DNA from: Bacilli bacterium
GTDB lineage: Bacteria; Bacillota; Bacilli; Paenibacillales; NBRC-103111
Reading direction: 5' to 3'
Assembly (NCBI GenBank): GCA_028287395.1
Contig: JAQBPR010000227.1
Location: 1-64,000, forward strand
DNA: 64,000 bases
Made by a program: the position numbers and the translations under genes. Below are positions 20,256 through 29,701 of the stretch, one piece after another. The notes under the pieces were generated by a model. That model worked only from the letters and a program-made list of their open reading frames with translations. It made no database searches and had not been told where the DNA came from. Within the stretch, counting starts at the first letter, position 1, and every line of letters begins with the position of its first letter.

Positions 20256-21362
20256 ATGAATCATAGCCATGGAAAAAAAATCGTCGGTATTATGGTATGT
20301 GAAACAAATACAGGACCCCCACTGGCACAACAAAGCTTTTTTGCCCAATTATGCGCGCTCGGAGCAAAATACAATCTTTTGGTTTATGTTTTTTCTCCGC
20401 AGCATATCCATTTAAACTCTGCAACCATACAAGGTTACACTTATCATCCAGAAAACGAAAATCATTGGGCTTCACAAGAGCTTCCTTTGCCAGACCTAAT
20501 TTATGATCGTTCCTTTTTTGAAAACAGAACGCAATACATTAAACATCGTGCCGCAATTCGCGCTTTACTTACAATCAAAAAAATCCCTTACCTTGGGCGC
20601 TGTCTAAAAGGCAAATGGGAGGTGCATAAGGTATTGCAAACCGATGCTTTAATTGCCCCACATCTGCCGCAAACTGAATTATTATCCAATCTATCCACTC
20701 TCATTCGAAGATTGAATGACGATGGCGATGTTGTCATCAAGCCTGAGTTTGGCACACATGGAAAAGGGATTTTAGTTGTTACAAAAACAGAAAATTCGGA
20801 TTACTTTGTTCAGGGAAGAAACAACCTAAACCATTGCATCCGCAAAAAAATTTCAGATCCTATTGCTTTGTGTCGTTGGATTTCCCTATTCATCGGGTCA
20901 CGAAATTATTTAATACAAAAATATTTGCCTCTACTAACAAAACGTGGAGAAGCCTTTGATATCCGCGTATTATTGCAAAAGAATCAGCATGGAGATTGGA
21001 CCCTAACGGGGATGGCCGTTCGTTTAGGTCAACCATTAAGCATAACTTCAAATTTGCATGGTGGGGGCACAAGTCACCCCTTGTCTCCCTTCTTAGAGCA
21101 ACAGTTCGATCCAGACCAAGCAGAAATGATCAAAGTAAAAGCAATACAACTTGCGGAAAGCATCCCCCGCTTACTTGAACAACACTTTGGCAGACTTGCC
21201 GAGCTTGGCCTCGATCTCGGTGTCGATACAGCTGGACAAATATGGGTTATAGAGGTTAATTCAAAGCCCGGCAGGGCTGTCGCTCGATGCTTTAGTCAAC
21301 CAATGGCTTATCAGCATGCGATTCACAATCCAATACATTACGCTCGTTATTTATTGCATTAA
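20256..21362 (+). CDS. YheC/YheD family ATP-grasp protein (copy 2, short form)
   Basis: PDLIYDRSFFENRTQY, VIKPEFGTHGKGILVV, ELGLDLGVDTAGQIWVIEVNSKPGR. Confidence 0.88.
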   Translation: MNHSHGKKIVGIMVCETNTGPPLAQQSFFAQLCALGAKYNLLVYVFSPQHIHLNSATIQGYTYHPENENHWASQELPLPDLIYDRSFFENRTQYIKHRAAIRALLTIKKIPYLGRCLKGKWEVHKVLQTDALIAPHLPQTELLSNLSTLIRRLNDDGDVVIKPEFGTHGKGILVVTKTENSDYFVQGRNNLNHCIRKKISDPIALCRWISLFIGSRNYLIQKYLPLLTKRGEAFDIRVLLQKNQHGDWTLTGMAVRLGQPLSITSNLHGGGTSHPLSPFLEQQFDPDQAEMIKVKAIQLAESIPRLLEQHFGRLAELGLDLGVDTAGQIWVIEVNSKPGRAVARCFSQPMAYQHAIHNPIHYARYLLH

Positions 21363-21397
21363 GCGTGTTTTAGGAACAATCTTGGGAGGGTAACCTG

Positions 21398-22768
21398 ATG
21401 AGTTTGACCACCTGCAATGTCATTATTACACAACAGTCTGAAAAAGCCGTCACGATCACTCGCTCCTTAAGCAGAGCATTGCAACTATCCAAAGCCAAAA
21501 TGATTACCCTACGATTAGGCAATAAGTCAATCTCAGTTCCTGTGAAAATATGGAAACGCGAGGGCAATGTTCTAGCCTTACCTTTAAGTATTGCTTCTTC
21601 TATCCATTTACCTTCCGCTGGAAATTGCATGGTTAAAAGCAATAACGGGCGCGAGATTCAGTTGGGCCCGTTAATTGGAATTCTGGCTGGTCCAGCTAAT
21701 AATTCAGCACTTCCTTTTGGCGGAAGAACTGGATTCATTCGCGAGTTTATGCAGGCCGGGGCAAATAAAGCCTTTTATATTGCTTTTGCACCCCATCAAG
21801 TCGACTGGAATCGAGAGGTCGTCACAGGTTATTTTCCGAATGCGAACGGCAAATGGATCCGCAAAACTGTCCCGCTCCCCGATGTCGTCTATAACCGTTC
21901 TCCTAGTCGCAGAGCGGAAAATTCAGCAGCGATGACGTCTTTTAAAACAAAATTCGTCAATCGTAGAATCCCTTTATTTAATTGGAGCTTTTTTGACAAA
22001 TGGGATGTGTATCGTTTGCTTGACGGCGATCAAGAAGCTGCGAAATATGTACCTGAATCTGTTAACAACCCATCAAGTGATCAGATTCGTAGGATGATGG
22101 AAAAACATCGTTTTGTTTATTTAAAACCGAATACCGGCAGCTTAGGCATTGGGATTTATCGCCTAACCTATAATCCAAATCGCGGATATTACGCCCGCTT
22201 TCGCCGAAATGGCAGTAATGTACTTATTCGATTTCCGCGATTTGCGGGGCTTTTCAATATGCTTCAACGTCAAAATGTGAAGCTGCAATATTACGTTTTA
22301 CAACAAGGAGTGCGATTGATCGAAATGGAAAACTGCCCCATAGATTTTCGTTTTCATCTCACGAAAAATGGGCATAATCAATGGGTCGCTGCCGGAATCG
22401 GAGCTAAAAAGGCAGGCAGAGGCAGCGTGACAACACACGTTAGATCAGGCGGTCAATTGATGATGCCGGAGCAGGTTTTAAAAAGTGCATTCGGCAGCAG
22501 AGGCGATCATGTATTGGAACACGCCAAAGAAGTTGCAATTAAGCTTGCTGAAGCTATTGAGCGAAATTACAACCATACCTTAGCTGAGTTAGGCTTTGAT
22601 TTAGGGATCGATCAAAACGAGAAAGTATGGATGTTTGAAGCAAATGCTAAGCCAGGCCGTTCGATTTTCAAGCACCCTTCATTAAAAGCGCAAGGGAGGA
22701 CGTCTCTTGTCAATTTGTACGAACACTGTCTATATTTAAGCCGTTTTTACGCGAGGAGGGAGGGATAA
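21398..22768 (+). CDS. YheC/YheD family ATP-grasp protein (copy 3, long form)
   Basis: LGPLIGILAG, PDVVYNRSPSRRAE, YLKPNTGSLGIGIYRL, ELGFDLGIDQNEKVWMFEANAKPGR. Confidence 0.88.
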   Translation: MSLTTCNVIITQQSEKAVTITRSLSRALQLSKAKMITLRLGNKSISVPVKIWKREGNVLALPLSIASSIHLPSAGNCMVKSNNGREIQLGPLIGILAGPANNSALPFGGRTGFIREFMQAGANKAFYIAFAPHQVDWNREVVTGYFPNANGKWIRKTVPLPDVVYNRSPSRRAENSAAMTSFKTKFVNRRIPLFNWSFFDKWDVYRLLDGDQEAAKYVPESVNNPSSDQIRRMMEKHRFVYLKPNTGSLGIGIYRLTYNPNRGYYARFRRNGSNVLIRFPRFAGLFNMLQRQNVKLQYYVLQQGVRLIEMENCPIDFRFHLTKNGHNQWVAAGIGAKKAGRGSVTTHVRSGGQLMMPEQVLKSAFGSRGDHVLEHAKEVAIKLAEAIERNYNHTLAELGFDLGIDQNEKVWMFEANAKPGRSIFKHPSLKAQGRTSLVNLYEHCLYLSRFYARREG

Positions 22769-23893
22769 TTGAACGTTCGTTTACACGATAGCACTGCACA
22801 GACTTTGATCGCAATATTAACGATGCATGATGAACATCGCCTCTTTCGTGGCAACCTCTTTAATTTTATTGATTTGATTCGTACAGGCAAAGAAATGGGG
22901 GCTAAAGTATTTGTCGTCACAGCCAAAGATATCAAGCTTGGCAATCCCAAAGTAAAAAGCTTTGTTTATAATGCTGAAACTAAAGCATGGACTCAGAAAC
23001 TACTTCCGTTACCTCATGTCATTTATAATCGAATTCCTTCGCGCAAGGATGAATTGCTGCCAGAGGTACAGCAAACCATTCAAGCCTGCATGAAGCACAA
23101 AAATATCCATTTATTTAATCCAAGTTTTTTTAATAAATGGACTTTATTTGAATGGTTAAGCAAAGCGAAAACAACAAAAAAATTCATACCGGCCACCCGC
23201 AAGTTTTTCCATTTACAAGAGCTTGAATCTATGCTGCGGCAATATTCGCTTGTCTACTTGAAGCCCGCACGAGGCAAAGCTGGAAAAGGAATCATGAAAA
23301 TCGACTTTGCTAATTCGAACTTTGGATTGCTTTATAGATTGCACATTCAGCATATGAAAAAAAGCCGTATTTCGCTGCATCGTACGATATATGAGCTTGG
23401 ACAAAAGTTGCAGCAGCACATTGGATTGGAGGAATATATCGTACAGCAGGGCATTCATTTAGCCAAATTTAATAATCGCGCCTTTGATTTACGAGTTTTG
23501 GTACAAAAAAACGCCAAAGGGGTATGGAGTTTGACTGGGATCGGGGCAAGAGTGGCCGGAAGTCTGAGCATTACAACGCATGTGCCTCGCGGAGGTTCGA
23601 TTGACGAACCGGAAAAATTGTTGAAGCTAGCTTTCGGCCAAGAAGCAGCTAAACAAATTATGCGCCGCGTGAGACTTTCCGCTTATGCTATTGCAAGACA
23701 AATCGAAAAAGCATCAAAAAATACAATGGGTGAAATGTCATTGGATTTGGGCATAGACACATCTGGACAAATTTGGTTTTTTGAAGCAAATTCCCGACCG
23801 ATGAAATTTGACGAACCTGAAATACGCAAAAAATCTTTGGAGCGCATTATCCAATATAGTGAATATTTGAAACAATCGAGAAAGAAAAAGTAG
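22769..23893 (+). CDS. YheC/YheD family ATP-grasp protein (copy 4, short form, TTG start)
   Basis: PHVIYNRIPSRKDE, YLKPARGKAGKGIMKI, EMSLDLGIDTSGQIWFFEANSRPMK. Confidence 0.87.
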   Translation: MNVRLHDSTAQTLIAILTMHDEHRLFRGNLFNFIDLIRTGKEMGAKVFVVTAKDIKLGNPKVKSFVYNAETKAWTQKLLPLPHVIYNRIPSRKDELLPEVQQTIQACMKHKNIHLFNPSFFNKWTLFEWLSKAKTTKKFIPATRKFFHLQELESMLRQYSLVYLKPARGKAGKGIMKIDFANSNFGLLYRLHIQHMKKSRISLHRTIYELGQKLQQHIGLEEYIVQQGIHLAKFNNRAFDLRVLVQKNAKGVWSLTGIGARVAGSLSITTHVPRGGSIDEPEKLLKLAFGQEAAKQIMRRVRLSAYAIARQIEKASKNTMGEMSLDLGIDTSGQIWFFEANSRPMKFDEPEIRKKSLERIIQYSEYLKQSRKKK

Positions 23894-24994
23894 GTGGAAG
23901 CATTGTCCCATCCAACTCTCGGCGTTATGGCGCTTTATATGAATCAAAAAAAACTGGAGGAGCTCAATTATTTTCGCCGGTTAATTTCTTTTGGTAAAAA
24001 ACTGAATCTCAATGTCATTATATTTACACCAGAGGACGTTCTTCCTGAAAAAAATCAAATAACAGCTCTGCAATACGATATTAAAAAAGCCAAATGGTTC
24101 AGCAGTATAAAACCAATACCCGATTTAATTTACGATCGTTGTCGTTTTCAACAAACCTATCGTTTTGCATTGCTGCGCAAATTCCGTACGAACTATCCTC
24201 AGATCACCTATATTAATCACCCGATGGCACACAAATGGCCCGTCCATCAATTGCTTTATAAAAACCGAACGATTCGCCCCTTTCTTCCTGAGACGATAAA
24301 ATATAAGCAAGCATCTGACTTAATTTCGTTTTTGCAAAATCATAGTCTTGTTTATTTAAAGCCCAGCAACGGTACAGGTGGCAGAGGCATTCTTTCCATT
24401 CGGCGTTTAACTGATGGCCTATGCTTGGTTCAAGGCAGAGATCTTTTCAGAAAAATTATCACCCCGCGTAAGATGAAAATAGAACAAATTTCCATTCGTT
24501 TTAACTCTTGGGGGTTAAAGGATCGTTACTTGATCCAGCAAGGCATTCCTTTAGCATTACCTGACGGACGTGTACATGACTATCGATTATTAATCCAAAA
24601 AAACGACATAGGTCAATGGGAGGTAACCGGTTGTGCAGGTCGGGTCGGCCCCGCACGCAGTATTACCTCCAATCTTCATGGCGGCGGTATGGCATTGCCG
24701 ATGATGAAATTACTGCACAGTCGATTTTCATCCACTGCTAAAATAAACGAAATCAAAGAGACGATGGAACAATTGAGCCATGAAGTTGTGATTCAATTAG
24801 AAAATCAATATGGTCGACTTTGCGAAATGGCACTGGACATTGCCGTTTCACCTTCAGGTCGAGTATGGCTATTGGAAGTGAACCCAAAACCAGCGCGCGA
24901 AGTATTCCGCTTGATTAAAGAAACAGAAACGTATGAAAAAGCCATTCGCCGTCCATTAGAATACGCGCTGTGGTTGCATAAGCAAGAAAAATAG
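23894..24994 (+). CDS. YheC/YheD family ATP-grasp protein (copy 5, short form)
   Basis: PDLIYDRCRFQQTY, YLKPSNGTGGRGILSI, EMALDIAVSPSGRVWLLEVNPKPAR; start GTG 23894 or TTG 23903. Confidence 0.87.
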   Translation: MEALSHPTLGVMALYMNQKKLEELNYFRRLISFGKKLNLNVIIFTPEDVLPEKNQITALQYDIKKAKWFSSIKPIPDLIYDRCRFQQTYRFALLRKFRTNYPQITYINHPMAHKWPVHQLLYKNRTIRPFLPETIKYKQASDLISFLQNHSLVYLKPSNGTGGRGILSIRRLTDGLCLVQGRDLFRKIITPRKMKIEQISIRFNSWGLKDRYLIQQGIPLALPDGRVHDYRLLIQKNDIGQWEVTGCAGRVGPARSITSNLHGGGMALPMMKLLHSRFSSTAKINEIKETMEQLSHEVVIQLENQYGRLCEMALDIAVSPSGRVWLLEVNPKPAREVFRLIKETETYEKAIRRPLEYALWLHKQEK

Positions 24995-25012
24995 CCGGAA
25001 TTCTCCGGCTAT
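24991..25012 (+). terminator. Hairpin terminating the YheC/YheD cluster (no strong T-tract)
   Basis: ATAGCCGGA-ATTC-TCCGGCTAT perfect 9-bp stem; includes the stop codon of copy 5. Confidence 0.55.
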
Positions 25013-25122
25013 TAAACTGTTGAGAAACCTTTTACGTTTCAGATCTGTTTCAACACAAATAACCCACAAAATGCCTGAGCATTCATGGGTTAAAAACAAT
25101 ACCTAAATATATTTAAAACTAT

Positions 25123-25692
25123 TTAAAATACCTTCTGCACGCTTTGCTCCACCTTTAATATTTCCACTGCTTCCCTGAAGCGATGAGCGTGAATAATTTC
25201 CCGCTCACGAAGAAATTTGAGGCCGTCTTGCAAATCGACATCATCCGTCATATCGATTAACCATTGATACGTAGCGCGTGCCTTTTCCTCGGCTGCAATA
25301 TCTTCATATAAATCCGCAATGGGGTCGCCTTTGGCTTGAATATAAGCTGCTGTCCAAGGGACTCCTGCTGCGTTTTCATAAAATAAGGCTCTGTCATGGG
25401 ACACATAATGCGCTCCTAAGCCTGCTGCCTTTAGCTGTTCAACCGTAGCGTCTTTTGTAAGCTTATACACCATGGTCGCAATCATTTCTAAATGAGCAAA
25501 TTCTTCCGTTCCTATGTCAGTTAGCAGTCCGATTACCTTATCAGGTATCGTATAGCGTTGGTTAAAATAACGTAACGCTGCTGCCAGCTCCCCATCCGCT
25601 CCACCATACTGCTCCATTAAAAATTTAGCCATTTGCGGATCGCATTTACTTACGCGAACCGGATACTGTAGTTTTTTTTCATAAATCCACAT
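25123..25692 (-). CDS. cotJC: Spore coat protein CotJC (manganese catalase family)
   Basis: MWIYEKKLQYPVRVSKCDPQMAKFLMEQYGGADGELAAALRYFNQRY, TEEFAHLEMIATMVYKL. Confidence 0.96.
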   Translation of the reverse strand: MWIYEKKLQYPVRVSKCDPQMAKFLMEQYGGADGELAAALRYFNQRYTIPDKVIGLLTDIGTEEFAHLEMIATMVYKLTKDATVEQLKAAGLGAHYVSHDRALFYENAAGVPWTAAYIQAKGDPIADLYEDIAAEEKARATYQWLIDMTDDVDLQDGLKFLREREIIHAHRFREAVEILKVEQSVQKVF

Positions 25693-25710
25693 AGAGGTTT
25701 TCTCCTTTTT

Positions 25711-25974
25711 TTATACTTGCCAAGGCCAGGGATCTTCGGACCATTGCCAGGGTAACCGGGAATAACTATGTCCGTACTGCAACAACGGACCATATTTTGC
25801 TTCATAATTTGCAGCAACTTGCTGCCTCATTTGTGTAAATTGGTTGAATTGCTGAATGGCCTGAACATCATTAGGATGAGTATCGAGATATAAGGTTAGC
25901 TCCACTAATACAAAATCGAGAGCTTGCAGTTCATGCAGATGTTTATAGTATTCATCATTCGTTTGTTTCTTCAT
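25711..25974 (-). CDS. cotJB: Spore coat protein CotJB
   Basis: YYKHLHELQALDFVLVELTLYLDTHPND ... YGPLLQYGHSYSRLPWQWSEDPWPWQV. Confidence 0.94.
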   Translation of the reverse strand: MKKQTNDEYYKHLHELQALDFVLVELTLYLDTHPNDVQAIQQFNQFTQMRQQVAANYEAKYGPLLQYGHSYSRLPWQWSEDPWPWQV

Positions 25975-25992
25975 ATTCGATTCGCCCCTCTC

Positions 25993-26199
25993 TTATTTTC
26001 TGGCTTCGTACGGACTATAGAAAGCAGGCCATAGCGTGCCAGCTTTTAAAGCTTCATAGGCATTAAATTGGGGCAAGCACATCGGTTGAAAGGGAGCATA
26101 TAAATTAGATGCGGTAATATACGTTTTGCAACGGATCGGTGGACAAGGATCGTACGGACCTACAAAAGTTTCATAACCTTTATAGGGACTATTCATGGT
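25993..26199 (-). CDS. cotJA: Spore coat associated protein CotJA
   Basis: YEAFQPMCLPQFN-like core (APFQPMCLPQFNAYEALKAGTLWPAFYSPYE) upstream of cotJB. Internal start MNSPYKGYE (AAAGGAGGAATTTACCATG) preferred over the 26274 start of the ORF track. Confidence 0.88.
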   Translation of the reverse strand, partial: TMNSPYKGYETFVGPYDPCPPIRCKTYITASNLYAPFQPMCLPQFNAYEALKAGTLWPAFYSPYEARK

Positions 26200-26244
26200 A
26201 AATTCCTCCTTTATGGGCTCTGTATTAGGCTCTCCTTTAAGGTA

Positions 26245-26280
26245 TGACAAATGCCTATCTTTCGTTATAGGCATTTGTCA
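26245..26280 (-). repeat. Perfect 14-bp inverted repeat in the cotJ leader
   Basis: TGACAAATGCCTAT-CTTTCGTT-ATAGGCATTTGTCA (plus strand), 45-81 nt upstream of the cotJA start. Confidence 0.85.
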
Positions 26281-26329
26281 CGGTTTTCTTTCAAATACGG
26301 TAAAATGTTCACATATAAATGCAAAATAC

Positions 26330-26379
26330 AAAAAAGCTAAGTATGAAACGCAGTTACACGCTTCATGCTTAGCTTTTTT
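26330..26379 (-). terminator. Bidirectional-looking rho-independent terminator between the guanylate-kinase-like gene and cotJ
   Basis: AAAAAAGCTAAGTATGAA...TTCATGCTTAGCTTTTTT. Confidence 0.85.
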
Positions 26380-26391
26380 GAATGATAACCT

Positions 26392-26994
26392 TTAAGCCGT
26401 TGGATTCGGAAGAAGATGCTGTTCTATGGTATGCTTCACCATTTCAATCGTATGCGATAACTCAATATTTTCAAAAATATGCTCACAATCCTTACGATAC
26501 GTCACTTCCTCCGTATAATGATCCATATAATGCTGGATGACTTCATACGATTCACCACGTGCTTCGAGACGCTCTCTGACTGTATGCTTTTCAACATATA
26601 TGAAAAGGCGGATTGCTTTTTCCTTAAATTCAAATTTAATTCTATTCGCTCCACTGCGATTGACGATGAGGTAGGCGTTCTCACCCGCTTCTACCAATGC
26701 ATGCATTTTCCGCTTTTTCACTCCGTAAAAGATGTGGTCGATTTCTGCCGTTTGGAAAAATTCGCCTTTCAAATCTTCCTCAATAAATTGAGCGCGGCTA
26801 ATATAATGATAATCCACGCCTTCCACTTCATGAGGTCGAGGTTCTCGTGTTGTGTAAGATACAATTTTCTTAATACCCAGTTGATCACAGACCTTCTTGG
26901 CAACCGTTTTCCGACCTGATCCGCTTGTCCCTGTAAAAATAAAAATCATCTGACCCACCTCCCGAGAGTTTACGTAAATTTCGGCCTCAATCAT
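26392..26994 (-). CDS. Guanylate kinase-like protein
   Basis: FTGTSGSGRKTVAKKV P-loop, VSYTTREPRPHEVEGVDYHYIS. Internal start MIFIFTG at about 26949 likely. Confidence 0.85.
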   Translation of the reverse strand: MIEAEIYVNSREVGQMIFIFTGTSGSGRKTVAKKVCDQLGIKKIVSYTTREPRPHEVEGVDYHYISRAQFIEEDLKGEFFQTAEIDHIFYGVKKRKMHALVEAGENAYLIVNRSGANRIKFEFKEKAIRLFIYVEKHTVRERLEARGESYEVIQHYMDHYTEEVTYRKDCEHIFENIELSHTIEMVKHTIEQHLLPNPTA

Positions 26995-27111
26995 TTAAAT
27001 GGATTAGGCTTGCAGGTAAGCGCTGTCACTTGTTATATCTATATCATATGCCAAAAATCAAATAAAGACTAGCACAAAAAACACCCGATAGTGCTCAAGT
27101 GTTCTCAATAA

Positions 27112-28437
27112 TTATACATTTTTGAATGGGATTTTTGCTGGGTAAATGTGTATTCGCACGATGCGAAGTCGTTCGACTTCTGCAACCTCAAAGGTACGAC
27201 CGCCCATTTCAACCTTTTTCCCTTTTTCCGGCGCCCCTTCAAGCTTTTTAAATAGCCATCCGCCAATCGAATCTACTTCTTCATCCTCAATTTCCAAATG
27301 AAGCGTATCACTTAATTCCTCAATAAGCACACGTCCATCCACCGAAATGATATCGTCTTTTACTTCTACCATGGGACGTTCATTATCGAATTCATCCTGA
27401 ATTTCACCAACAATTTCTTCTAAAATCTCTTCTGCTGTTAAAAGTCCCGCAGTTCCGCCATATTCATCAATCACAATAGCTAGCTGGGACCGTTTTTTCT
27501 GCATCAGTTTTAACACATGGCTAATCTCCATCGATTCAGGTACTGTTAAGATCGGTCTCACAAAACTCTTTAGCTCATGCTCTTCATCTGGATCTGCAGT
27601 CAATAAATCCGTAATGTGAACAAATCCAATGATTTCATCTTTATCGCCTAAAGCAACCGGATAACGAGTATGCTTGGTTTCGTAAACGGCTTTCAGATTT
27701 TCTGCATATGTATCTTCAAGAAAAAGACAATCCATATCGATCCGCGGCAGCATCACCTCACGAGCCAAGCGATCAGAAAATTCAAATATACTATCGAATA
27801 GTGCCATTTCTTCTTTATTGATATGGCCGCTCTTCACGCTTTGATTCATCAGAATACGGATTTCATCTTCAGTATGCGCTGCTTCATGCTCACTTGCCGG
27901 CTTAATCCCAATCAAGCTTAATATGCTATTCGCCGCGCCATTCAAAACCCAAATAAACGGGAAAAATATTTTATAAAAAACAAGCAAGGGAGCGGATAAC
28001 CAGAGCGCAGTCGTATCCGATTTTTGAATCGCAAGCGATTTAGGCGCCAGTTCACCTATTACAATGTGTAAAAAAGTAATGATTGCAAACGCAAGGATGA
28101 CCGACAGCGTTTCACTTACAAAAGCCCCTTGCCAATGGAAAAGTCGAAACAACGGGGCAATCACCAAATTCGATATCGTTTGTTCCCCAACCCAGCCTAA
28201 GCCAAGTGAGGCCAAAGTGATACCAAACTGAATTGCCGATAAATAAGCATCCAGCTTACGAGTTACAGCCAGTGCATACTTAGCTTTCTTGTTCCCTTCG
28301 TTAACCAGCTCCTGCAGTCTGCTTTGGCGTACCTTAACCAATGCGAACTCTGCGGATACAAAAAAACCATTTAATAAGACAAGCCCCAGTACCATCATTA
28401 ATTTCCAGAAAGTATTCCAAAAATCAAAACTGTCCAA
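27112..28437 (-). CDS. CNNM/CorC (hemolysin C) family transporter
   Basis: DUF21 membrane domain, CBS pair, C-terminal transporter-associated domain (IIGFVHITDLLT, IDEYGGTAGLLTAEEILEEIVGEIQDEFD). Confidence 0.93.
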   Translation of the reverse strand: MDSFDFWNTFWKLMMVLGLVLLNGFFVSAEFALVKVRQSRLQELVNEGNKKAKYALAVTRKLDAYLSAIQFGITLASLGLGWVGEQTISNLVIAPLFRLFHWQGAFVSETLSVILAFAIITFLHIVIGELAPKSLAIQKSDTTALWLSAPLLVFYKIFFPFIWVLNGAANSILSLIGIKPASEHEAAHTEDEIRILMNQSVKSGHINKEEMALFDSIFEFSDRLAREVMLPRIDMDCLFLEDTYAENLKAVYETKHTRYPVALGDKDEIIGFVHITDLLTADPDEEHELKSFVRPILTVPESMEISHVLKLMQKKRSQLAIVIDEYGGTAGLLTAEEILEEIVGEIQDEFDNERPMVEVKDDIISVDGRVLIEELSDTLHLEIEDEEVDSIGGWLFKKLEGAPEKGKKVEMGGRTFEVAEVERLRIVRIHIYPAKIPFKNV

Positions 28438-28455
28438 TAGTTTAACTCCTTCAGC

Positions 28456-29595
28456 TTAAATAATTGCATTTCTTTTGGTAAAATCGACGCCTTTATAATA
28501 GGAATGAGCAACAAGCAGATTAGGACCGCAGCATTTGGCTTGCGGGCAATGACAGTTTACCGATTGATTTAATGCATGGTCTGTCCATTTTGCAAATACC
28601 TCATCTAATGGGTCGTGTTGAATATTTCCAAGCGCGGGCAGATTAGCAAAATCGGTGACGAAGATATCACCCGTAAACAAATTGACGTTCAAACGATTGC
28701 GCCCGTCAGGGTCATTGCGAACGGTCACATTAGGCTCATCACGCAGCCTCTGGATCAATGTCAAATCTGCTTCGTTATCATTACAGCTAAAAAACGGCAA
28801 TGTGCCGAACAGCATCCAGAGCTGCGGGTTACGACCATCCAGCAAGCGATGCATCGAATGGCGTAGATCATCCAAAGAAAGCATCGGCAGATTTGCTGCA
28901 AACGCGCTGGGATACATCGGATGAACTTCATGACGACTGCATCCCATCTGATCAATCAATTTATGGATCGCAACCAGTTTTTCATGTGTGCGATAATTAA
29001 TCATCGATTCAGCAGAAACGAACATCCCGCCCTTACTTAAAGCGATCGTATTCTCCACCATGCGCTCATACATTTTGACAGCTGTATCGCGGCTCACCTT
29101 ATGATTCGCATTGGCAAAGCCCACCTGTAAAAAATCCTCTTCATTTAAATAATTAAACGAGATATGAAGTATATCCAAATAAGGCGCCATCATCTCATAG
29201 CGAGAAAAAGGCAAAGTAACATTTGAGTTTATTTGGGAGCGTACCCCGCGATCCTTCGCATAGCGAAGTAAGGGTACGATGTATTCCTTAACGGTTTGTT
29301 CTCGAAAGGAAGGCTCTCCACCGGTAATGCTTATCGTTTCGAGATGCTCTACCTGATCGAGCATACGAATGACTTGATCCAGAGGAAGCGGCGGCTCCTC
29401 CGTCATAACCAAGGCATCTCCAACTGCGCAGTGCTCACAACGCATATTGCAGAGATTTGTTATGGTCAATTCGACGCTGGTTAACACATGCTTGCGATAA
29501 TGCTGCAGCGAAACGAGCGGGTCCCATGGATCATTTAACGGGCTAAGCGGCTGTAACATTTGCGCTAAAAGCTTTTCATTCATCTTAAAACACAC
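28456..29595 (-). CDS. yfkAB: Radical SAM protein YfkAB
   Basis: CNMRCEHCAVGD radical SAM cluster, C-terminal CHCPQAKCCGPNLLVAHSYY. Confidence 0.9.
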   Translation of the reverse strand: MCFKMNEKLLAQMLQPLSPLNDPWDPLVSLQHYRKHVLTSVELTITNLCNMRCEHCAVGDALVMTEEPPLPLDQVIRMLDQVEHLETISITGGEPSFREQTVKEYIVPLLRYAKDRGVRSQINSNVTLPFSRYEMMAPYLDILHISFNYLNEEDFLQVGFANANHKVSRDTAVKMYERMVENTIALSKGGMFVSAESMINYRTHEKLVAIHKLIDQMGCSRHEVHPMYPSAFAANLPMLSLDDLRHSMHRLLDGRNPQLWMLFGTLPFFSCNDNEADLTLIQRLRDEPNVTVRNDPDGRNRLNVNLFTGDIFVTDFANLPALGNIQHDPLDEVFAKWTDHALNQSVNCHCPQAKCCGPNLLVAHSYYKGVDFTKRNAII

Positions 29596-29701
29596 CTGAC
29601 CTATAATTTTGCAATAAGCATGAAGCCGTACTCTTTATTTTAACTGACTTTACGCTAAAATTAAACCTTAATTAATAACAACCTTGAGGAGAATGCTTTT
29701 T

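Noticed and set aside
25062-25098. Terminator for cotJC (AACCCACAAAATGC...GCATTCATGGGTT)
   Set aside because: Imperfect stem and no T-tract in the required direction; plausible but not called.
28615-29000. Overlapping plus-strand ORFs antisense to yfkAB
   Set aside because: Three overlapping frames opposite a conserved radical SAM gene; no independent coding evidence.
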